This document shows positions 1-13,374 of a DNA stretch of 64,000 bases, piece after piece. The notes beneath the pieces are model-generated. The model made no database searches. It had not been told where the DNA came from and saw nothing but the letters and a program-made list of their open reading frames with translations. Origin of the DNA: Dryas octopetala (lineage: Eukaryota > Streptophyta > Magnoliopsida > Rosales > Rosaceae). Position 1 is the stretch's first letter; every line of letters starts with the position of its first letter. The stretch is from the NCBI GenBank assembly GCA_963921425.1, contig OY992835.1, positions 16,182,001 through 16,246,000 on the forward strand, given 5' to 3'. The position numbers and the translations under genes are program-made.

Positions 1-55
1 TAATAAAAATAAGACTTTATTGAAGGATTTTCTATTTTTGTATTGAGGTGTTTAC

Positions 56-3000
56 CTCGAGCTGCATCTACTGATATTTGAAGTCTTTCCTTCCAAGTCA
101 AAACATTTGTAGTTACATCTGCACACAAGAGTTGTGAATGATAATGCATCCATGCCATATAATTGTTGAAAGTTTACTAAAAATGATTAACAAAGACTTC
201 AATAGATGGTCAATCCCAATGAAGCAAGTGATCTTATGAATTTGAGGATGATTATATATATATACATACCAGGTGATAAATGCTGTTGCAAATTTCCATT
301 GGTCACGTAGTCATAAACAAGTGCCATAGTGTCACCTTCATCACAGTACCCAACAAGAGAAACCAAGTTTCTATGATGAGCTCTCATCAATAGTTTAACC
401 TGCAATTTGTTATAGTTATCATTTTTAGCACAAGGAAATCCTATTCATACTCAAAAAAAAAATTTCTAACACCACATAAAATCTTTTCTCCTAACTTCCA
501 TTTTTGCCCTCAAATTATATTAAGCAAACAAAAAATAAAAAAATCACCAGAACCCACCCTGGCCCACCCCTTTCCCCTCACCGCAGGCCGCGCGACAACA
601 TCACCCAAGGCTGGATACCGCTCACATCTCTCTCTCTCTTTCTTTCTGTATGAGAGAGAGAGAGAGAGAGAGGAATAGGAGAGAGAAAGATAAACTGTGT
701 ACTATCAACTAAGCCAAATGTAGCCGTCTTTATCTTTTTAACATTAGAAAGAACTCTGAATTACTGTATGTGTATACTATTAAAATTGTAAATACCTCAT
801 TTTGAAATTCTTTTGAGCCTTGTCTTGATGATGAAGCGAGTAACTTCACAGCAACTTGAATCTCATTTTTCGGCAGAGTGCCAAGGTAGACATTTCCGAA
901 TCCACCTCTTCCAATCATTGACGCCAAATTATTTGTAATCTTCACAATCTCTGAGTATGTAAATCGTTGACCCTGTGACTCCAACATCCCATTTTGGTGG
1001 ACATAGTTCATCATGATCTCTACACCAAAAAGGATCATCATGATCACAATGGTTATAATTAAGAATTATAGAATATGATCTCCAAGGCACTGTAGGCACA
1101 TGAGACCCAAGAGGATATTCGTTTCTGTTCCTCTCCTTTATTGAGGTGGCAAGATGGGAGAACCCCTAAGTTTCTAATATTACTACTTGAATTAAAAATA
1201 AGGAAAAATATGACAAAGATAATCCAAATTTTTTGAGATTTCATAACATCATTTCAAGCTTTTTATTTTTATTTTTATCAATTCATAATTGTTGTTTATA
1301 AGATTTGAATTCAACACCTCCTTCCACAAAGAAAAGACTGAGTATCATCTACTAAATTAAATAACCATTGAAAATATCATTTCAACTTGTTTTCTTTTTA
1401 TTTTTTATATAAAAAGAAAAAAATCTAAGCTTGCATCCTATATAATTTCAAACCTTCAGTCTTCATTACTCATTGAAACAAAAGCAAAAAAAAAAAAAAA
1501 ATTCTGCAACAAATATTTGGAAGTCTTAGTGTCTTACCATGTTGTCTTTTCCTTTTACAGACCCACCAGATAGTTGCTACAGTTGATAAGAGGATGAAAA
1601 TTCCAACAATATTTGACAGTACTACTACGGTAGTAATGATATTGTATTGTTTCTTCTCTTTGCAAGAAACTTGTCCGGAAAGATTTGCATTTTCGCACAA
1701 ACTGACATCAAAATGGTTGATAAATACTGTAGTAAGTTTTGGGTCAATTTATCTAATTTTTTACATAAATGATCCTTTGAAGAGGGATCTAAAAAATGCA
1801 CAGTTTTGATAATTGGATTGTTGGTCGAGAAATTATTGTGTCCGGCCAAATCCTTGGCCTAGCTTAATGATTGTACACTGAGTTAATTCATAACACAACA
1901 GGAGCATGCAACATAGTATTATCGTTATACACAATAATTTTTCAAGACATATAGAGAAAGATTTTACATTTTTTGAAAAGTATAGATATATATAGCTAGG
2001 ATTCCCCTGCATTGTTGGGCCACACCGCAATATGGTTTAATGATCCGAACTATCTTACTTTTAGATCATCATTGAAGAATCATCACCGCAAAAATCAAGA
2101 AAATTAATATGAACTCGTCTGGCCATTTGATTATCATGATAATTTTTTTGATATATGTTTGTGTTTTTTATTTATTCGGTCATAGTTAAATGACTAAATG
2201 AATTCTAATTTAGCTGAATTTTTGCAAGAATGATCCTTGGGTGGGAACATAGCAAATTGATCGACAATTCGGATCACTGAATTGCATTGAGGGTTGAGCC
2301 CATGCGATTTTATTCTTATCAAAAGGATCCCCTTAAGAAACTCCTCTTATATATATAGGCCCATTCAGGTGCCGAGCACTTAGTAGTGCAAAAAATTTCT
2401 ACACCTAGTGCTCGGACCTGATTTGTCGACGTTTATCTTATGATTTAGCTCTGAGATTTTGGGTGAGAGCTAAACCTTAATATAACACCTCCGCAAAGGT
2501 TATTTTATATCTTAGGAGGAGATGAGAGGTGAACTCATCGACCTATACCCTCAAAACCAGGCGGAAGAAACAGCGCCGAGAGCTCGGTGGCATGCATGTT
2601 TGCATATTCATTCGTCCGCACCTGTTTGAATATGTATATGTAAATATCTAAAACACACCTTAATGATAGCAAACCATCCTTCCTTCTTTGCATGAGTCCT
2701 ACAGGAATAGAACCTGTGAGATTGTTTTTCTCCAAGTTTCTGCAAAAAGTAAGCACGTACTGTATCAATTAAATGGTTTTCCGGCCACAATTAAATGTTT
2801 TTCTAAGTTTCTAACTAATTAATTAAAGAGTTGCAGTTTAGCCCCGGCCACATCCAAATAAATCACTTACAGGACGTTCAACTTTGGCAATTGAGACAAA
2901 AACTCTGGAATTGATCCTGTTAAGCTGTTGTTTGATAAATCCCTGAAATCATGAGCAGCTCAATCATTTAAATTAAAACTTGCTGAATGAAATTCTGATC

Positions 3001-5466
3001 ACCTGTCTACCAGCCATGTCATTAATTAAGACATATATTTACTTACAATGTCTGTATCATTGTGAGATTGGATATATAAGTAGGTATCTTCCCTGTTAAT
3101 CCACTCGACGACAAGTTCCTGCAGATTGTATGTTCCGTCTCATATAATTCAATAAGAGATTAATAAATGCAGGGAATCAAAATGAAATTAATATATCCTG
3201 ATGACTAAGGTGAAGAGAGACTTACAAGGATATGATTCTTGGGGGCTCATTTTCAGGATAGCTACACTTGACACTTTCCCATGAGTATTTTTGAGGAGCA
3301 CATGGATCTCCTTGCCAGTTCCTTTTAATTTTAAGAGTTGACTTGATGTTTGTGATTGCGTCCACTTGTATAATATATTTTAGAAGAAAAAACAAAATCA
3401 ACCTTCTATATATATAGTTCCATTTTTAGAGTGGTTAACCACACCGCAGTTAATAGCGCCGATAGATTGGCAAGTGCAAATTTTGTGTGTTTTTCAAGTG
3501 AAAATATTTGATTGACACTTCTTGTTTAAATTTTAAGTTTTAAATCTTTCAAGTTTTGAGTCGATAACATGATAATTAGAACTTAAAATTTAAATTCTAA
3601 ATGACAATTCTATACCCTCAAATAATTAATTAGTCAATATCATAATTGATAGAAAATGAAAAAAAAAAAATCAGAATTAGTAATTAATTACCATCTTCTT
3701 GGTTTGTTTCAGCTGATTGTGAGAGAACTTTATAAATCTCAAAAGCATTGATGATGGGTGGAAGGGTAGAGTTCTCATCCTTGATGATTGAAAGAGTAAT
3801 ATATTGTCCGTCACTCCAAGCCGTAATGCTAAAAACAGTATCTGTGGCCAAGTAGTCAGGAACAATTGGTCCATAAAAGAGCTCTCCGTTGCTAATAATA
3901 CTTAACTGTCTAGACTGATTGGCTTGGAGCTTTTCAACTTCTGCAAAGTGCATGTAAATAGTATAGTTTGCATTGTTATCAGAAGGCTGCCAGAAAATGT
4001 TCAAGGAATCATTTGCATTTTTTGGCGTGGCAGCAGTATTCATCACAATAGATGGTTGTTGGTAAGTATTCAGATTCTCAGAGTCGATGACGGATGCCGT
4101 ACTTAATTGTGTCCAATCATCGCGCTCATACCCATACCACAAGCGATCATGAACGTCATCTGGATACCTAAATGTAGAGAGATCGAGAAATACTTCATCA
4201 GTATTTTATGAAAAAGAATAATCAAACCAATATGTGGAGGAGCTCAAGGGAATTTCTTTTGACAGGACTAAAATATATAGTAACATATGAGAACCAAACT
4301 TTCAATGCAATTCAATGATCCGAACCGTTCATTTATTATGTCTCACTCAATGATTATTTTTACAAAAAGTTAACTAAATCGGAAATCATTTAGTTATCTA
4401 ACTATGACCAAATAAATAGACAAATACAGTGTTACACGTACATAAACACTGAAATAATCATGATGATAATTAAATGGTCAAACAAGTATCCATTTTGCTT
4501 CTTTTTTTTTTGCAAAGATGATTTTTAAATATACATCTAAAAATTAGACAATTCAAATTATTGATTTACGATGTAAAGTAGCCCGAAACAATGCGATTCC
4601 TTTTGATTGTTGTCAAATGTAATTCTTAAAAAGCTCCTCCTATATAATCTCCTATATAACCTGTATATACATGTATACATATAGTTTCGAATATATTGAT
4701 TTCCTAGGTAAGTGATAGGAGATGACTGACCTGTACTCTCTATTAGCTATTTGACCAGTGTCACACCGCTGGTCAAGTGCCAAGGAATCCCCGAAATTAG
4801 CTGCAGGATAAGATGTATTGGTTAAAGGCCTTAGCTCTAAGGCTGATATAAATGGAACCCCGGAGCCTGTGTCCACCAAACAAACATGTATATAGCTTCG
4901 CATAGCAACATGTATGAGCTCCTTGTTTGTGATAGTGGACTCCTTCATGAACCCCACTGAATCCCACATAGTTGCCCCAAGATGCAGCTGGAATTCCGGT
5001 AATCTAAATTGACTATCATAATTCCCATAAAAAAAACTTGCTCGGATCAAATATTTGATGCCATTTGTGACGTTTATTTTGTAGCAGTTCCTGATTCCTT
5101 GAGGGAAGCTCCTAAGAGACCAGTACGGCCGTTGCGTCGTGTTTATGTAATGATCAGGCAATGTTACAACCTTACTTTCAGCATTGGTGTCTAAGAAAGT
5201 CGCATCTGAAATAAAGTTAATGCCCGTTGTCGTTTCACTGTAGCTTAAACTTCCAAGTAGCCCGCAATCTATGCTAATGAAGCCTGCAGATCAGTGCAGC
5301 AAAGTCGACAGACAAATAATTAATTACTATGTTGACCAAAATAAACATTTTTTGTTCAGATTTGTTGCAAACTCATACCTAATTGATCCTGGGCATGAAG
5401 TAGGAGCATAAGATTAAGAACAAAACCAGCGAGCACTGCAAGTTGCTTCAATTTTCGCGACATCAT
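56..5466 (-). CDS. Gene A: malectin-like LRR receptor kinase, 3' end beyond the window
   Basis: Spliced membrane receptor kinase of the LRR-I type. Exons read from the sequence (minus strand): 5379-5466 (start ATG ATG at 5466/5463, signal peptide), 4731-5283 and 3692-4167 (malectin-like ectodomain), 3226-3364 (NWQGDPCAP ... WESVKCSYP, the LRR N-cap), 3047-3118 and 2871-2942 (72-nt LRR exons), 2659-2739 (81-nt LRR exon), about 1538-1747 (Cys pair, TM helix near [17 protein letters not shown], basic KRKRQHG), 796-1019 (FTYSEI ... [16 protein letters not shown]), 270-399 and 56-118. The catalytic HRD/DFG part lies left of the window. All junctions are GT-AG and phases agree; exon 2 is open throughout. 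It is the only copy here without a visible lesion. The 5' edge of the TM exon is uncertain. The ligand is unknown; relatives act in immunity and development. Confidence 0.85.
541..690. repeat. GC-richer intronic insert with a (CT)n/(GA)n hairpin
   Basis: In the gene A intron between 400 and 795, a GC-rich stretch (541-627) is followed by a short CT run and then a GA run (about 650-690) that can pair with it. The composition differs from the AT-rich intron around it. A similar GC-rich CT-tract insert sits in an intron of gene C at 48.6-48.85 kb. Confidence 0.45.
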
Positions 5467-5528
5467 TACATGGAAAGCAAGACGCAATACAATCAAGTTA
5501 TTTGTGTTCATTGAATATGATCATCATG

Positions 5529-5536
5529 TTATATAA
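5529..5536 (-). promoter_or_regulatory. Candidate TATA box of gene A
   Basis: On the minus strand the sequence reads GCTTATATAAC about 65 bp upstream of the first ATG at 5466. Position and sequence fit a plant TATA box, but no transcript evidence is available. Confidence 0.4.
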
Positions 5537-5539
5537 GCG

Positions 5540-6285
5540 CGCAATATATGAATATCATGGCTGAAAAGTCTAAGTCACGCCTATGCTAAAGCTAATTAAA
5601 GCACAAATAGACCTTTCTCTTTCATGTCTAATCGTGGGCCCACCACACACCCAAAGTCATTAAGAATAATTTTATAGATGTCAAATTAGACTGAATCAGA
5701 TCAGATAGAAAATATGTAATCATAAATCACCAAACCAATTGGCCAAAAAAAAAAAAAAAAATCACCAAACCAAAAAAAAAATATTATTTCATTCAACGTT
5801 TAGATTTGCATTCACGCGGTGGGAACAGGAAATTTCACTAATTTTCAGTACACAGAATGTTTTATACTATCTTAAAGGAGCTAGCAAAGAAAAAAAATTA
5901 AACTATACATTTACCAAAAAATCAATAAATAAACCTTGATGGGTGGGTAGAAACTGGAAAGAACGAATATACAAGGACAACTTAACGCATTATTACTTTA
6001 TATTCACAGTCACGTTATATCCAACAATCAATCCTAATCATATACTATAATAATGCCTAATCATATCTTAAAATAATGCCTAATCTGATCGGCCTAAAGT
6101 CAACTATTGGCCGGTTATTGATCTAGTAGTCTGATGACGGCATTCATCATGATCACGTAGTTATTTAGAACTCAACTCACACATTGAAATATGCGAATAT
6201 ATACTTATATAGGTTCTTATGTAAGAATAAAAAAATCCTTTCAATATTGACTAACAGCTTATACCATGTGTCAAACAAAAAATAC
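5540..6285. other. Intergenic, upstream of gene A; no gene seen
   Basis: AT-rich sequence with poly(A) tracts at 5743-5760 and 5770-5780. I see no conserved coding frame, RNA gene or clear mobile-element end. Confidence 0.5.
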
Positions 6286-7913
6286 TATGGAAGCTACAGG
6301 CAAGTCAAGTCAAGATTCTCACAGAATTATATTTCATGCCCCACGCAGAAATAGGGCAATTTTCACAAAAAATTGATTGATTTGATTGATTATTCCATTG
6401 TAGGACCAAATTTTAATGGAAAATTAGGATTAACTTTAAGTTTAATTGCAACGTGACTATTACTTCTCAACACGTAGACCATCTACCATACGAACAATGA
6501 TAAGTGAAAAGATTACACCCTGCTGAAAAGATGTGCTCTTAAAACCAGGCGTAGAAAGAAAGAGTTGGGCAAAAACATAAACTGCACTTAGTGAGTGAAT
6601 TAGTTATTCTTAATTATATTTAAACGACTTTTTACTGTTTTAATCTTTTAAAATAATATTTATTCTTTTTAATAATTTTGTTTAACAAATAGTAGATTAG
6701 GTAAACTAAATTTTGGTAAAGCTTGTAACACCAAAATTAATCTTCATTCTTACTTTATAATATATAGTACTAGTCTCTTGACATACGCTCTAAGAGTGTT
6801 AATTGGCTTTTTTATTATGTATTTTTTTCTCCTTGTTTTATAACTTTTCACTATTCTCTTAATGTTTTAAGGTGGTGGGATGTATTTTTTTATTTTTAAA
6901 ATTTTGTTTTAATAATTGTATTTTACAATTATAATTCTATTTATTCGGTTGTATTTATGTGACTATTTTTTTGAATGAAAGACAATTTAGATAATTTCAT
7001 TTTTTGTGAAGCCTGTAACACCAAATTCTTCTTTTGCCTTTATAATTAAAAAAAAAACAATACATAACTAGGGATTTGCAAATCGTTTTTACTAATATTC
7101 GCTTCACGTACTGATTGTACGAGGAGAAGGATATATTCATGATGTGCCAGAATGCTTGAAGAATTATTCGTTATTTTGAAGTCTTTTTAGTCTCCTTTAA
7201 TAACGACATCTCAATCTGTTCTTTTTAGCCTCCCTTAATAACGACATACTCATTAAATGATGATTTAAAATCTTCTAAACATGAATGCATGAAAAGTACA
7301 GAGGGGACTGCTACTGCATGGAAGCTACTGCCAAGTCAAGGTTTTTGGATGCACGTGCATGACTCATACTCATTGACTAAGTCGTTTGAAATGGATATAT
7401 GAGATAATATCAAATTGGTCTCTCAAAATGGATGTATGTCTAATTAATTCTTTTTTTTTTTTTTAATTGAGGGCTAAGATTGAAGGGAAAAGTTTTTAGG
7501 GGGTGGGAAATTAAATTAATTTTTAGGTACATTTAGAAGCTCTCTCTTGCAATTATTAAGCCACAAAGACGGACTAAAGAAAGCCCAAACTCAGGCATAC
7601 AAAGGCTCAAAAAATTGTTATGTGGACAGTAATGTTCATACCTTTGTAGTTTGTATACACATATATACATGTTTAAGTAACAGTATTTTCAGCTCCAAAA
7701 ATGTCAAAAGTTGGCTTCGCTCCCTTAGCACCAAAAAAATGTCAAAAGTTATTACCTTGACAAAATAGGTAATAGCTAGGTTGGTAAGAGGTTTTTGTTT
7801 TTTGTTTGAGAATTTGGTCCCTCATAGGCGCTAATAGTGAATCCATCAAAATTCTTGCACATGCCGTCAGCCTCCTTTCTCAACAAGATGTATTATGTTC
7901 TTATGAATTTAGT
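6286..7913. repeat. Segmental duplication, copy 1 (with 8522-10143)
   Basis: From 'ggaagctacaggcaagtcaag' to 'cttatgaatttagtt' this block matches 8522-10143 closely along its whole length, with small indels. It lies in the upstream region between genes A and B, so it is probably duplicated promoter-distal DNA from tandem duplication of the receptor kinases. Short open frames inside it are not credible genes. Confidence 0.85.
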
Positions 7914-8091
7914 TTTAGAAAAAAATTGAAAGTAGTTTTAGAAAGCCCATTAGATGATCTTTCAATCCCCCAACAAACCATTTGTTGAAAACAAGTGGAT
8001 ATTTTTTCCCAAAATTGAAGATTTGATTTTTGTTAAAATTATCCTAAGATTGCAAACTTCATAAAACACAAAGATTAAATTGACAAAATTG

Positions 8092-8521
8092 AAACTACGA
8101 GAACAAAATGTACTTTCAGCTCAAAACACAGGGACTAAAAATGTATTTTACCCTATAATCTATGAGGGGACCCTGTGGCCCTTTCTACAAGTTAAAGTTT
8201 TTGCAGTCATGGGAATTGTTATTGCACTTCCATGAATTTATGAAGGAGGGACATACATGCACCATGGCCCATCGTTAACTGGCACCGCACCAAAACTGAC
8301 GCCGTTGAAACATACACATGTCGTAAAAGGTCTATATTTATCACGTGTGATGTGCAACATGCAGTAAATATAAATAAACACGCCATATATGGGGTTCACA
8401 TCTAATTTAAGTAACCAAATTTTAATTCTGTGCTGTGGACATATAATATAATTACCCATTAATTAGTTGATTAATCTATGAGTGGCCAGAAGCAGAAAGT
8501 GACACAGAAGGGAAGTAGTAG
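8092..8521. repeat. Upstream block shared with 59339-59757
   Basis: This segment (crossing 'ggaccctgtggccctttct' and 'cccattaattagttgatt') is nearly identical to 59339-59757, upstream of gene D. Diverged versions of the second half occur at 36738-36810 and 56853-56935, upstream of genes B and C. It marks the ancestral 5' flank of the receptor-kinase unit. Confidence 0.8.
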
Positions 8522-10143
8522 TATGGAAGCTACAGACAAGTCAAGTCAAGATTCTCACAGAATTATATTCCATGCCCACGCAGAAGTAGGGCAATTTCCA
8601 CAACAAGTTGATTGATTTGATTGATTTGATTGATTATTCCGTTGTAGGACCAAATTTTAATGGAAAATTAGGATTAACTTAAGTTTAATTGCAACGTGGC
8701 TATTACTTCTCAACACGGAGACCATCTACCATACGAACAATGGATAAGTTAAAAGATTACACCTTGCTGGAGAGATGTGCCCTTAAAACTAAGCGTAGAA
8801 AGAAAGAGTTGGGCAAAAACTTGAACTGCACTTAGTGAGTGAATTAGTTATTCTTAATTATATTTTCTTAATTATATTTAAACAACTTTTTACTGTTTTA
8901 ATCTTTTAAAATAATATTTATTCTTTTTAATAATTTTGTTTAACAAATAGTAGATTAGGTAAACTAAATTTTGGTAAAACTTGTAACACCAAAATTAATC
9001 TTCATTCTTACTTTATAATAGTTCTCTTGACATGCGACTCCAAGAGTGTTAATTGGCTTTTTTATTATGTATTTTGTTCTTTTGTTTTATAACTTTTCAC
9101 TATTCTCTTAATGTTTTAAAGTGGTGGGATGTACTTTTTTATTTTTAAAATTTTGTTTTAATAATTATATTTTACAAGTATTATCTTATTTATTTAGTTG
9201 TATTTATGTGACTATTTTTTTTTAATGAAGAATAATTTAGACAATTTCATTTTTTGTGAAGTCTGTAACACCAAATTCTTATTTTGCCTTTATAATAAAA
9301 AAAATACATAGCTGGGTATTTGCAAATCGTTTTTACTAATATTCGTTTCAGTGACTGTACGAAGAGAAGGATTCATGATGTGCCAGAATGCTTGAAGAAT
9401 TGTCCGTTATTTTGAAGTCTTTTTAGTCTCCTTTAATCACGACATCTCGATCTGTTCTTTTTAGTCTCCCTTAATAACGACATACTCATTAAATAATGAT
9501 TTAAAATCTTCTAAACGTGAATGCATGAAAAGTACAGAGGGGACTGCTACTGCTTGGAAGCTACTGCCAAGTCAAGGTTCTTGGATGCACGCGCATGACT
9601 CATACTCATTGACTAAGTCGTTTGAAATGGGTATATGAGATAATATCAAATTGGTCTCTCAAAATGGAAGTATGTCTAATTAATTCTTTTTTTTTTTTTA
9701 ATTGAGGGCTAAGATTGAAGGGAAAAGTTTTTCGGGGGTGGGAAATTAAAGGAATTTTTAGGTACATTTAGAAGCTCTCTCTTGCAATTATTAAAGCCAC
9801 AAAGACGGACCAGAGAAAGCCCAAACACAGGCATACAAAGGCTCAAAAATTGTTATGTGGACAGTAATGTTCATACCTTTGTAGTTTGTATACACATATA
9901 TACATGTTTAAGTAACAGTATTTTTAGCTCCAAAAATGTCAAAAGTTGGCTTCGCCCCCTTAGCACCAAAAAAATGTCAAAAGTTATTACCTTGACAAAA
10001 TAGGTAATAGGTGATAAGTGGTTTTTGTTTTTGGTTTGAGAATTTGGTCCCTCATAGGCGCTAATAGTGAAACCATCAAAATTCTTGCACATGCAGTCAG
10101 CCTCCTTTCTCAACAAGATGCATTATGTACTTATGAATTTAGT
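8522..10143. repeat. Segmental duplication, copy 2 (with 6286-7913)
   Basis: Second copy of the ~1.6-kb block described at 6286-7913, about 2.24 kb away in direct orientation. Similarity stops at 'gaatttagtt', after which the copies diverge. It ends about 250 bp short of the 3' end of gene B. Confidence 0.85.
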
Positions 10144-11729
10144 TGCAATCCATGCATATATAAAATGGTATCCGTTACAAAATCAATAGAAGAAAAATCC
10201 AACAAAAGAACAAACAGATGCAAAAAACACTCTCATAGATTAAAAATGAACAAGAAGTCTACATAACAGAAGAAGACGACTTGACTAAAATGCATACAAA
10301 ATAACGCTTAATTTAAATAGAACAACCCTAAGATGCTAAAAATAAAAAATACCGCTTACAATATAAATCCAAATCCTAAACATAATAAAATAAACCTAGC
10401 TAGCCTTGTCTATAACAGTATCTATTCCAAAGAGTTTGTTTATTAAGACCATAAAACCTGAAGATTTTAACACGTGGTAAACTGCAGGATTGAAATAATA
10501 CCTAACTGAGGGAGTTGGATTAATGATCGAATTGTCAGGCATCATCTCAATGGAATCTGTTAATCCAGTTTCGTGGTTCTGTTTCGTCCCAGCCAGTTCG
10601 GTTGCCATACAGTCCTTTAAGTCCACCACTACCTGACTCATGAGTGGCCTTTTGATGGCACTTATAGATGCACATGCCATTGCTATTTCCACAGCTTTCC
10701 AGACTGAGTTGACATTGAAATTTCCCTCTAACCTTGGATCAACTATTCTGTAAATGTCTCCTTTTGCAAGCATGAAACCAACCCATTGACTGATGTTAAT
10801 TCTCTCATGCATTCTTGATATAACAGGTCGACTTGTTATGATCTCCAACAGCACAATTCCAAAGCTATAAACATCACTTTTCTCATTTAACCTGTTTGAT
10901 AGGTAGAACCTGCAAGCCAAATCATGCAATTCAACTCAGGTCATATCTTCTGATGCAAAAGATTTTACCCAAAGGTCAATTAATTTATAGTTTCTTTCTT
11001 CATTGCTCTTGTTGGCTTGTTGCTTTATTTAATTGATGCTTGCAATTTGATTCACTGAAGTGCTAATAGTTTTAATACTAAAATGATCATGGGTAAATTA
11101 AAAACGAAAAATACTTACTGAGGGTCAAGGTACCCTGGAGTACCAGCAACAAGGCTGGACGCCTGAGTCCCTGGTAGCTAGGGAAGTTTCTGGATAGGCC
11201 AAAATCAGAAAGTTTGGCTTGGAAACTTTCATTCAGCAGTATGTTTGTTGATTTCACATCCCTGTGCATTATAGGTGGCTTACAACCACAATGCAGGTAC
11301 TCCAGTCCTGCATTTCAAAATTCAGACATTACTTACACAAAAATTTCAAGAAGAAAAGGAGATGCTAGATAAAGAAGGATCATGACAATCATTTAGTTGC
11401 AGACCTTGTGCAGCGTCTGTTGCTATTCGAAGTCTGTCTTCCCAAGTCAAGATATTTGATCTGCCATCTACATACATTTAAAATTAAAGAGACTAAGCCT
11501 TTCTCATGCAAAAGAACCTCATTCATGAGTGATGCAAGAAAGTTTCAGAGTATAGAATTAATTGTAAAGTTTCAAAGTTTCAAGCATATACAAAGCCTCT
11601 GATGATTGAGTTATTGACTCTCCAAAGTTTAGAATTAATACTAGAGAAATTAATAGTGAATTTTGCCAAACCTGAAAGATGTTCCTGTAAGTTTCCATTG
11701 GCCATGTATTCGTAGACAAGTCCTAAGTT

Positions 11730-13304
11730 GGTTTCATCATTGCAATATCCAACAAGGCTTGTCAAATTCTTATGATGAACTCTCATAAGAATATCAACCT
11801 GTAATTTAAGACACGGCAAACTCTAAATCTTAGTTCATCATATATGATTGATCTAGAAACATTGTGTTAGTTTATTTGGACACAAACGTGCCTCTGCATT
11901 AAATTGTTGAAGCCCTTAAACTGATGACGGCGAGAGAATCTTGATAGCTACTTGAGTTTTGTCTATGCATCCGTGATAAACTGTTCCAAATCCACCTTTG
12001 CCAAGAACCCTCTCGAAGTTGTTGGTGATCTTGAGTATCTCAGAATATGTATACTTTTGTTTTGTCGACTCCAATGACCCAAATTGAATGGTGGCGTTTG
12101 CATCTGTGACATCTCCTATAAGGCCATTGCAATTTTAATGAGCATCTATGCTTGCATATTTTTACGATCAAAACCATCAGCCTTCATTATTTATCTCCAA
12201 ATGATCAATTAACAAATATGTTGAAGTCTTACCATGTTGTCTTTTCCTTTGAAATCGCCACCAGCAGATTGCTGCTACAGTTAATAGGACAAAAATTCCA
12301 ATGATTGACACTACTACAAGAATAACAAAATTCTTCTTCTTCTTCTTTCTTAATTTGCAAGAAACATTTTCGGATAGATTTGGATTTTCGCACAAACTGG
12401 CATCAAAATGGTTGATGGAAACTGTAGTTAGTTTTTGATTAATTATAATAATCAATTATAAATTCCTATTTAATATTAGTAGCTAGCAGATGTTAACATC
12501 TACGGTACAATTGACCTATGCTCTAACACACAGCACTTTTAAGGTGAGTCAAACAAAAAGTTTAAAGGTCATGGCTTTCTAAATAAAGCTTACCTCAATG
12601 ATAGCATACCATTCTTTCCTCTTTCTATCAACCCTACCGGAACGGAGCCTGTCAGGTTGTTTTTCTCCAAGTTTCTGCAATGGTAAATTAAGCATGTATC
12701 CATCATCACTATGCTTTCTAACTAATTAATTATTATAATATTATCATTTGCAGTTCATGCTTAACCAAATAACTTACAGGGCAGCTAAATTTGGGAATTG
12801 AGAGAGAAAATCTGGAATTACTCCTGTTAAGTTGTTGTTCGATAAATCCCTGAAATCATGAGCAGCATCAACTCATTTATGATTGTGACAAATGAAATTC
12901 TGATCTGATACCTTGTTGATCATTAAACAGATTGTGACAAATGAAATTCTGACCACATGCTGTTTATCACTCTACCTTGTCATTAGTTTGGAAATTAACT
13001 GATTGTCACATTTATACTTACAAAGTCTGTATCATGCTGAGATTGGAAATAGAAGAAGCTATGGACCCTGTTAATCCACTTGAGGACAAGTTCCTGCAGA
13101 TTGCATATATGTTCCGTATTTTAAACGCAATAAGAACTTGAATTAATTAATATGAATATATGTCATGATCGATCATGACTAACTTTGTGTGTAATAGAGA
13201 CAATGATACTTACAAGGATATGATTCTTGGGGGCTCATTTTCAGGATAGCTACACTTGACACCTTCCCATGAGTACTTTTGAGGGGCACAAGGATCTCCT
13301 TGCA
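11730..13304. repeat. 1.58-kb intragenic tandem duplication, copy 1
   Basis: Runs from inside a kinase exon ('gtttcatcattgcaatatcc', 11731) through N-lobe, TM and three LRR exons to inside the LRR N-cap exon ('aggatctcctt', 13291). It is nearly identical to 13305-14889, offset 1576-1586 bp. This copy carries the TAA at 11916-11918 and a shorter CTT run (12337-12355), so it has diverged from its sister. Confidence 0.9.
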
Positions 13305-13374
13305 TGGTTTCATCATTGCAATATCCAACAAGGCTTGTCAAGTTCTTATGATGAACTCTCATAAGAATATCAAC
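13214..13374 (-). other. In-frame chimeric exon: kinase subdomain fused to LRR N-cap
   Basis: At the duplication junction a 161-nt exon reads from the acceptor at 13375/13376 through VDILMRVHHKNLTSLVGYC and, without a break, into [20 protein letters not shown] and the donor at 13213. The kinase part enters in phase 0 and the LRR part leaves in phase 2, as the two parent exons do. The duplicated gene could therefore once have been spliced in frame into a protein with two LRR-TM-kinase segments. Confidence 0.8.

Noticed and set aside
7547..7768. Short frame repeated at 9782-10003
   Set aside because: Reflects the intergenic duplication; the N-terminus is frameshifted between copies.
8238..8459. 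73-codon minus-strand frame, also open at 59473-59694
   Set aside because: About a tenth of the residues differ between copies, as expected for neutrally evolving duplicated DNA. No domain or start context supports a gene.
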